A DNA stretch of 25,665 bases from NCBI RefSeq assembly GCF_000003605.2, contig NW_003136832.1, positions 10,371-36,035 of the forward strand. Reading direction: 5' to 3'. The notes under the pieces were generated by a model that did not search any database, was not told the origin of the DNA, and was given only the letters and a program-made list of their open reading frames with translations. Positions 21,804 to 25,665 of this stretch are shown here, piece by piece. Position 1 is the first letter of the stretch; the number at the start of each line of letters is the position of its first letter. The position numbers were made by a program, and so were the translations under genes. The stretch is from Saccoglossus kowalevskii. Lineage: Eukaryota; Hemichordata; Enteropneusta; Harrimaniidae.

Positions 21804-22006
21804 TACTAGTACTTTATTTTCGCTTGGAATTAATTTTCGCTATTTTCGCTGAAGGGATGATTCAGTGAAAATAAAATCCAGCGAATATACATTTCTTCCT
21901 ATGTTTTACATTCAACAAAAATCAGTGAAAATAAATTCCATGCAAAACACTTAAAAACTTTTTTCAGCGAAAATTAATTCCAGCTAAAATAAAGTATTAA
22001 ACAGTA
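21804..22006. mobile_element. MITE with TIRs (copy B of the 14271 family)
   Basis: It reads tactagtactttattttcgc at the left and the complement aaaataaagtattaaacagta at the right, 203 bp. The interior matches copy A closely (gaagggatgattcagtgaaa against gaaagaatgatttggtgaaa). The termini are slightly more degraded than in copy A. Confidence 0.82.
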
Positions 22007-22019
22007 GTATATATGCCTA

Positions 22020-22285
22020 TTTTGTGTGATCTCAGAGGCGGTTGCACGAAATTTTGCATGAGGGGCGAGATCTGCTCACCAACCTTGCGCCGAAAGTGTG
22101 ACCTTACTAGGGGGTCCGTGGCATGCTCCCTCTTAAAAATTTTGAAATCTAGACTCTTTGAAATGCCTTTTTCTTGCATTTTTGACGCAAAGGCTTTCAG
22201 CTTGATTTTTGAAGGGGCGACTTCCCCCCAATTTTTTTTTTCGAATGGGGGACTCCCCACTCCCCCACAATGTGCCGCCGTCACT
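22020..22285 (-). mobile_element. Short dispersed element (copy B of the 18231 family)
   Basis: On the minus strand it begins agtgacggcggcaca and contains gcatgccacggaccccctag and ttcggcgcaaggttggtgag, matching copy A. The 3' end is less well defined. It lies between two other elements. Confidence 0.72.
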
Positions 22286-22360
22286 GAATCTAAAATATAA
22301 CCATCCACTGAAATATACGTGCACGTTGGGTAATAAAGTTGCCATGCCCAGGCATTCCAT

Positions 22361-22857
22361 TAGACTGACGCAGTCGGGCGATTAATTTGTTTTTGTAGTT
22401 TAAATTAAATAACAAAAATAGTCGCGAAATGGAAGTGTTAGCCTAAATCGACTGGTGTATTCTGCAGGAAATTCATTGTTATTAAATATTCATGAATGCA
22501 CATATTATAATGAGGCGGGTGAGGAAATACGTGCATAATGAGGTCAACGGCACGTTGAAATTCGAGTTTGTCGTAGTCGTCGTTTGTAATTCATCACAAT
22601 GTGTAAAAAAGTAATAGTCGTAGAATTAAAAAAAAAAAAATCAGCTGCTACAATCAGAGGTCAGTTGAAGAGACGTTGTGATTGGCTTAGATGATTGTCA
22701 GTTAGAACACTCATTAACATAATTACCCGTTGAAAACCAGTCGGGGGTGATTTCGTAGTTACAGGGGATTTCGCGCTAACACCTCAATTTAGCGATTTTT
22801 TTTTTGATTTTATTTAAACTACAAAAACAAATTAATCGCCGCGACTGCGCCAGTCTA
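22361..22857. mobile_element. 497-bp element with long (~90 bp) imperfect inverted ends
   Basis: The left end gactgacgcagtcgggcgat followed by taatttgtttttgtagttta is matched in reverse complement at the right end (taaactacaaaaacaaatta, then atcgccgcgactgcgccagtc). Pairing continues inward: gaagtgttagcctaaatcg at about 22430 against cgcgctaacacctcaattta at about 22770. TA lies at both outer edges. Each terminus is itself a small palindrome (gactg..cagtc). No transposase frame lies inside. It could be a MITE or foldback-type element. Confidence 0.82.
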
Positions 22858-24756
22858 GCATACCATGTATATTGGCCACAAATCCATTTCTATTACATGT
22901 ATAATAAATAGTCGATTTATCGCATCTTATCTTATCAGGTGACATCGCGGTGAGAGATTTCCGGACATCACAGTGATTGCAACTTATTGACCTTTGACAC
23001 AATACTAAACATACACATACACATACAATTTATTTGTATACATGTATTTTCAATTACTAGTACGTTATTTTGAGAGTAAAATCATTACTAGAAGTTGAAG
23101 ACGAAAGTAGAAGCATTTATGATGGCGCTATGTTGGTTTATTGAACACATTAGACGAAGGGATCAATACATTCCGTGGTTTCTGAACTATGCATCCAGGA
23201 ACGGAACATGGTAATTCAGCTATAATGCACCTAGTATTGTCGCCTTTTTGTAGGATGGGCTTCGTCAAGTTGTAAGCAGCTCCGGTGTTTCATCTGATAC
23301 TAGCTTAAACATACGCCCTCTAAAAAACACATCGGTCGTTCTGTTTTAAAATTAAATATTACCATATTTTACCCGGGGTCAATTTTTGAATATGGTATTT
23401 CCTAAAGTTGTATTGCACACTGAATATATAATATTGTTAACTCGTGATATTACTTGCAGTATAAACAATGCCCAGGGGGAAATATTGAACTCGAAACCAG
23501 ACATAACTTCAAAATTTACCGATATTTTCCTCCAAATCACAAGCCATATAGAATTTACCTTTACGTAAATCCCCCTTCTTAAAATGATGAACGGACGTTT
23601 TGTACACAAACGTTTCGGTCGTTGCTTATTCCAAGAGTGTGCCTGAAAAAAAAATTAGGCGGACAGTGCTATTTTTTACATTTTTCTAAAATGATATATT
23701 ATGTAATGCCAGTTCTAATTCTTTTAAAAGATCCTTTTATATTAGTAAATATCACCCTCGCTCATCGATAATTAGAATGAGTGTTTGGTCAAAACTTTGA
23801 TGAGTCGCGTGCATCTATTGGCTCAGCTTTTTGTATAGGAAGGATTAATGGTGTAAGGTGTATTGGGAGGGGTGGAGGAATTCATGTTTGCGCAATTATG
23901 GATACAATTTTTGTGGTGGGTGGAAGATGTGTTGATTGGTTGACGGGTAATTGTTTAGACACCCTGCAGCTTGAAATAGTATGGTCCCAATCAAAATTTG
24001 ATATGATTTCTGTTTATTTATTACTGTAAGTTGTAGATCCTGAGAACTAGCCACTGAATATGATGTCGGGAATAAATGGTATGCTGAACAAGATTTATTA
24101 ATTATTGCTGGCAATATTCCAATATGAATTGGGTGGAAACTAGGACACCAAATCTAGTCGTTTTTTTGTTATGCTTCGAAAATACATTTTTAAAATGTCT
24201 TGAAAGAACAGATTCAAATATAAGTCTATGGATTGTAAAATATGAAGATAACTATAAAATAAAATAAATTAAATAGAAATAGTATGTGTATTTTTGTATG
24301 TGGAAACTTTGCTGACCCACTCAAAAATACAGTAAAATGATGTGAGGTCTGCATTTTTTCTCAGTTTTTTTATTTGTGAAAAAACTGGTGTTTTTAAGAC
24401 TGCAAACAATAAAACACTCACAGTGCAAGGCTAGTTCACCAACATGTCTATTCTCTTGCTTGAGTGTGAAAGTACATGGTTTAGTGACTAACTCTTATTT
24501 TTTCAAATATTACATTTTTTTTTTATTTGGGAAGGTGCTGCTATAAAAATAGAAAAGATTTTAGATATTAAATAGAAAGTATGTCACCTGCATTGTTATT
24601 AGTGAGAATCAAAATATGTGTAGTGCCATTACTGGCTAAACGATGATATCAAATCTGAGCTTGTAATAAAATGTAATAAATATATAAAACAACTTGAAAC
24701 AAGTTAACAATTTTAAAATAACGATTCGTAGTATTATGTTAATCACAATTTCATTA
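22858..24756. other. Intergenic or upstream intron, no gene firmly recognised
   Basis: Two open stretches on the plus strand (about 23386-23568 and 23781-24029) lack recognisable motifs. An acgttttgtacacaaacgt near-palindrome lies at about 23599. Upstream exons of the right-edge gene could hide here, but I could not identify one. Confidence 0.4.
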
Positions 24757-24921
24757 TTAAAGCGGGGGTGTCGTCACCTGTGCATGCGTCGGATGGCCAT
24801 AGCGTGTCATTGTTCACAAACAAGCCTCTACCCAAGAGCCTTTGCGTTTTTAGCGTGTGTTGTTATCGTCGCTTGGGACTCAATTCCCGCGCGTGCGCAG
24901 GTGACGACCCTCCCGCTTTAA
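24757..24921. mobile_element. TTAA-flanked MITE with inverted ends (element 2)
   Basis: TTAA at 24757-24760 and 24918-24921 flank inverted ends: agcgggggtgtcgtcacctg on the left, caggtgacgaccctcccgct on the right. With its TTAA copies it is 165 bp. The pattern, a TTAA duplication then a G-rich start, gtcgt, and a gcatgcg or gcgcacgcg stretch, resembles the element at 16762-16988. The open frame across it is repeat read-through. Confidence 0.85.
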
Positions 24922-24950
24922 TTTAATTTTTGTTTTATTTCACACTATAG
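24922..24950 (+). promoter_or_regulatory. Pyrimidine-rich 3' splice site next to a MITE
   Basis: The T-rich tract and ACACTATAG acceptor begin directly after the TTAA of the MITE at 24757-24921, so any branch point would fall close to or inside the element. Confidence 0.35.
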
Positions 24951-25152
24951 GCTGCCGACTCTATATGCTTAGTAAGAACATGTTGGCAGAGTGGTATCAA
25001 TAATTTAAAACCTGTCATAATGAATACAAAAGCATGTGTTCATTTCAATCAACAAGTTGCGACATGTGACGGTAGTTGGTCAATATCTAAAATTGCAAGG
25101 TGCGCAGATAAACATTTTTCTCAACGAAATGGTCTAAATGAAACTGATGAAT
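24951..25152 (+). CDS. Candidate internal exon of an unrecognised cysteine-rich protein
   Basis: A strong acceptor (TTTTGTTTTATTTCACACTATAG|GCT) opens a 202-bp stretch that stays in frame for 67 codons and ends at a good donor, GAAT|GTAAGA, phase 1. The translation has six cysteines: SICLVRTCWQSGINNLK, then TKACVHFNQQVATCDGSWS, then IARCADKHFSQ. The cysteine and tryptophan content suggests an extracellular or metal-binding fold, but I cannot assign a family. The phase fits the next exon. If real, the gene starts upstream, and its intron contains the MITE that ends about 29 bp before this exon. An internal ATG (residue 24) could also be a start. Confidence 0.45.
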
Positions 25153-25385
25153 GTAAGATATGACTTTGACACGTTCACACAACCATGCCAATACACTACA
25201 TAAACGTGTCATGTATAAAAAAAAAATATTCAGAATAATTAATAGTTTATTTGTCAAGTATCATGCTATTTTCGTGTTAAAATCAGGATTGACACAATCA
25301 TAATCTTTTTGTGATGATCAGATTTTAAATAAATCCAAATGCTTTGATAAACCATGCGTTAAAATAATTTCACAAATGATCTCAG

Positions 25386-25513
25386 TTGAATTTGGTACAT
25401 TGAGTGAGCCCCTAACGCCGAATAGTACGAGTGGTGAAAATAACAACGATTCGGCTGCCGAACTTGAAGCAGCTCAAAAACTGCGCAAAATGTCTGATCA
25501 GAGTCCATCCTAA
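25386..25513 (+). CDS. Candidate terminal exon, joined in phase to 24951-25152
   Basis: After a CAG acceptor (atgatctcag|TT) the frame takes one base from the previous exon to make TTT and continues for 41 more codons to a TAA at 25511-25513. It reads EFGTLSEPLTPNSTSGENNN and DSAAELEAAQKLRKMSDQSP: polar, acidic, probably unstructured. GC content is locally higher than in the flanks. The acceptor has a weak pyrimidine tract. A stand-alone reading from the ATG at 25376 would give 45 residues in the same frame. No family recognised. Confidence 0.42.
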
Positions 25514-25611
25514 CAACCGAAATTACTTGTGCACATCGCAGTTTTTCACGGTGAAACGACGGGAAAGTTGAGGAGTCTCAGTTTGGACACTATTAACATT
25601 TGTTAATTTAA

Positions 25612-25617
25612 AATAAA
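25612..25617 (+). terminator. AATAAA polyadenylation signal
   Basis: It lies about 100 bp after the candidate stop at 25513, where a short 3' UTR would place it. In AT-rich DNA this hexamer is common, so alone it proves little. Confidence 0.35.
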
Positions 25618-25665
25618 AGTAACCACTATTCAATTTCAATATATCTGATATACAATGTACGAGCT

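Noticed and set aside
23781-24029. 82-codon plus-strand open stretch with several cysteines as an upstream exon of the right-edge gene
   Set aside because: No acceptor and donor pair gives a convincing exon, and no motif is shared with the 24951 exon.

Overview
This is a eukaryotic, animal window. It is AT-rich, has introns, and is crowded with short non-autonomous transposons, SINE- and LINE-like debris and tandem repeats. The repeat style and the frequent acatgta-type words suggest a marine invertebrate, perhaps a mollusc or other lophotrochozoan; that placement is an inference and is weak.

The one gene I can identify with confidence is a poly(ADP-ribose) glycohydrolase (PARG) on the minus strand. 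Five coding exons fit together in phase and read from the conserved N-terminal side of the catalytic region, through the LCTFP-type helix and the NF..FF motif, to the catalytic GGG-X7-QEE signature. The exons are 15926-15530, 7082-6944, 5535-5421, 3502-3383 and 2208-1984. Together they give about 332 residues. The 3' part of the gene lies beyond the left edge. The first visible intron is 8.4 kb and holds a 5'-truncated LINE tail and two TIR elements. The later introns hold a decayed tRNA-type SINE and two sets of diverged tandem repeats.

Upstream of PARG (about 16-22.9 kb) no gene is recognisable. The main feature there is a 41-bp minisatellite of roughly 64 units in two blocks (17323-18134 and 18561-20363). 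It has a visible higher-order period of 654 bp and is split by 426 bp that include a small mobile element. A nest of other elements follows: a TA-flanked MITE, a second copy of the array-splitting element on the opposite strand, and a 497-bp element with about 90-bp inverted ends.

At the right edge, two phase-compatible open exons on the plus strand (24951-25152 and 25386-25513), followed by an AATAAA, look like the 3' end of an unrecognised cysteine-rich gene. A TTAA-flanked MITE ends about 29 bp before the first of these exons. I saw no CRISPR array, no bacterial-type operon, no intact autonomous transposon and no intact tRNA or rRNA gene.
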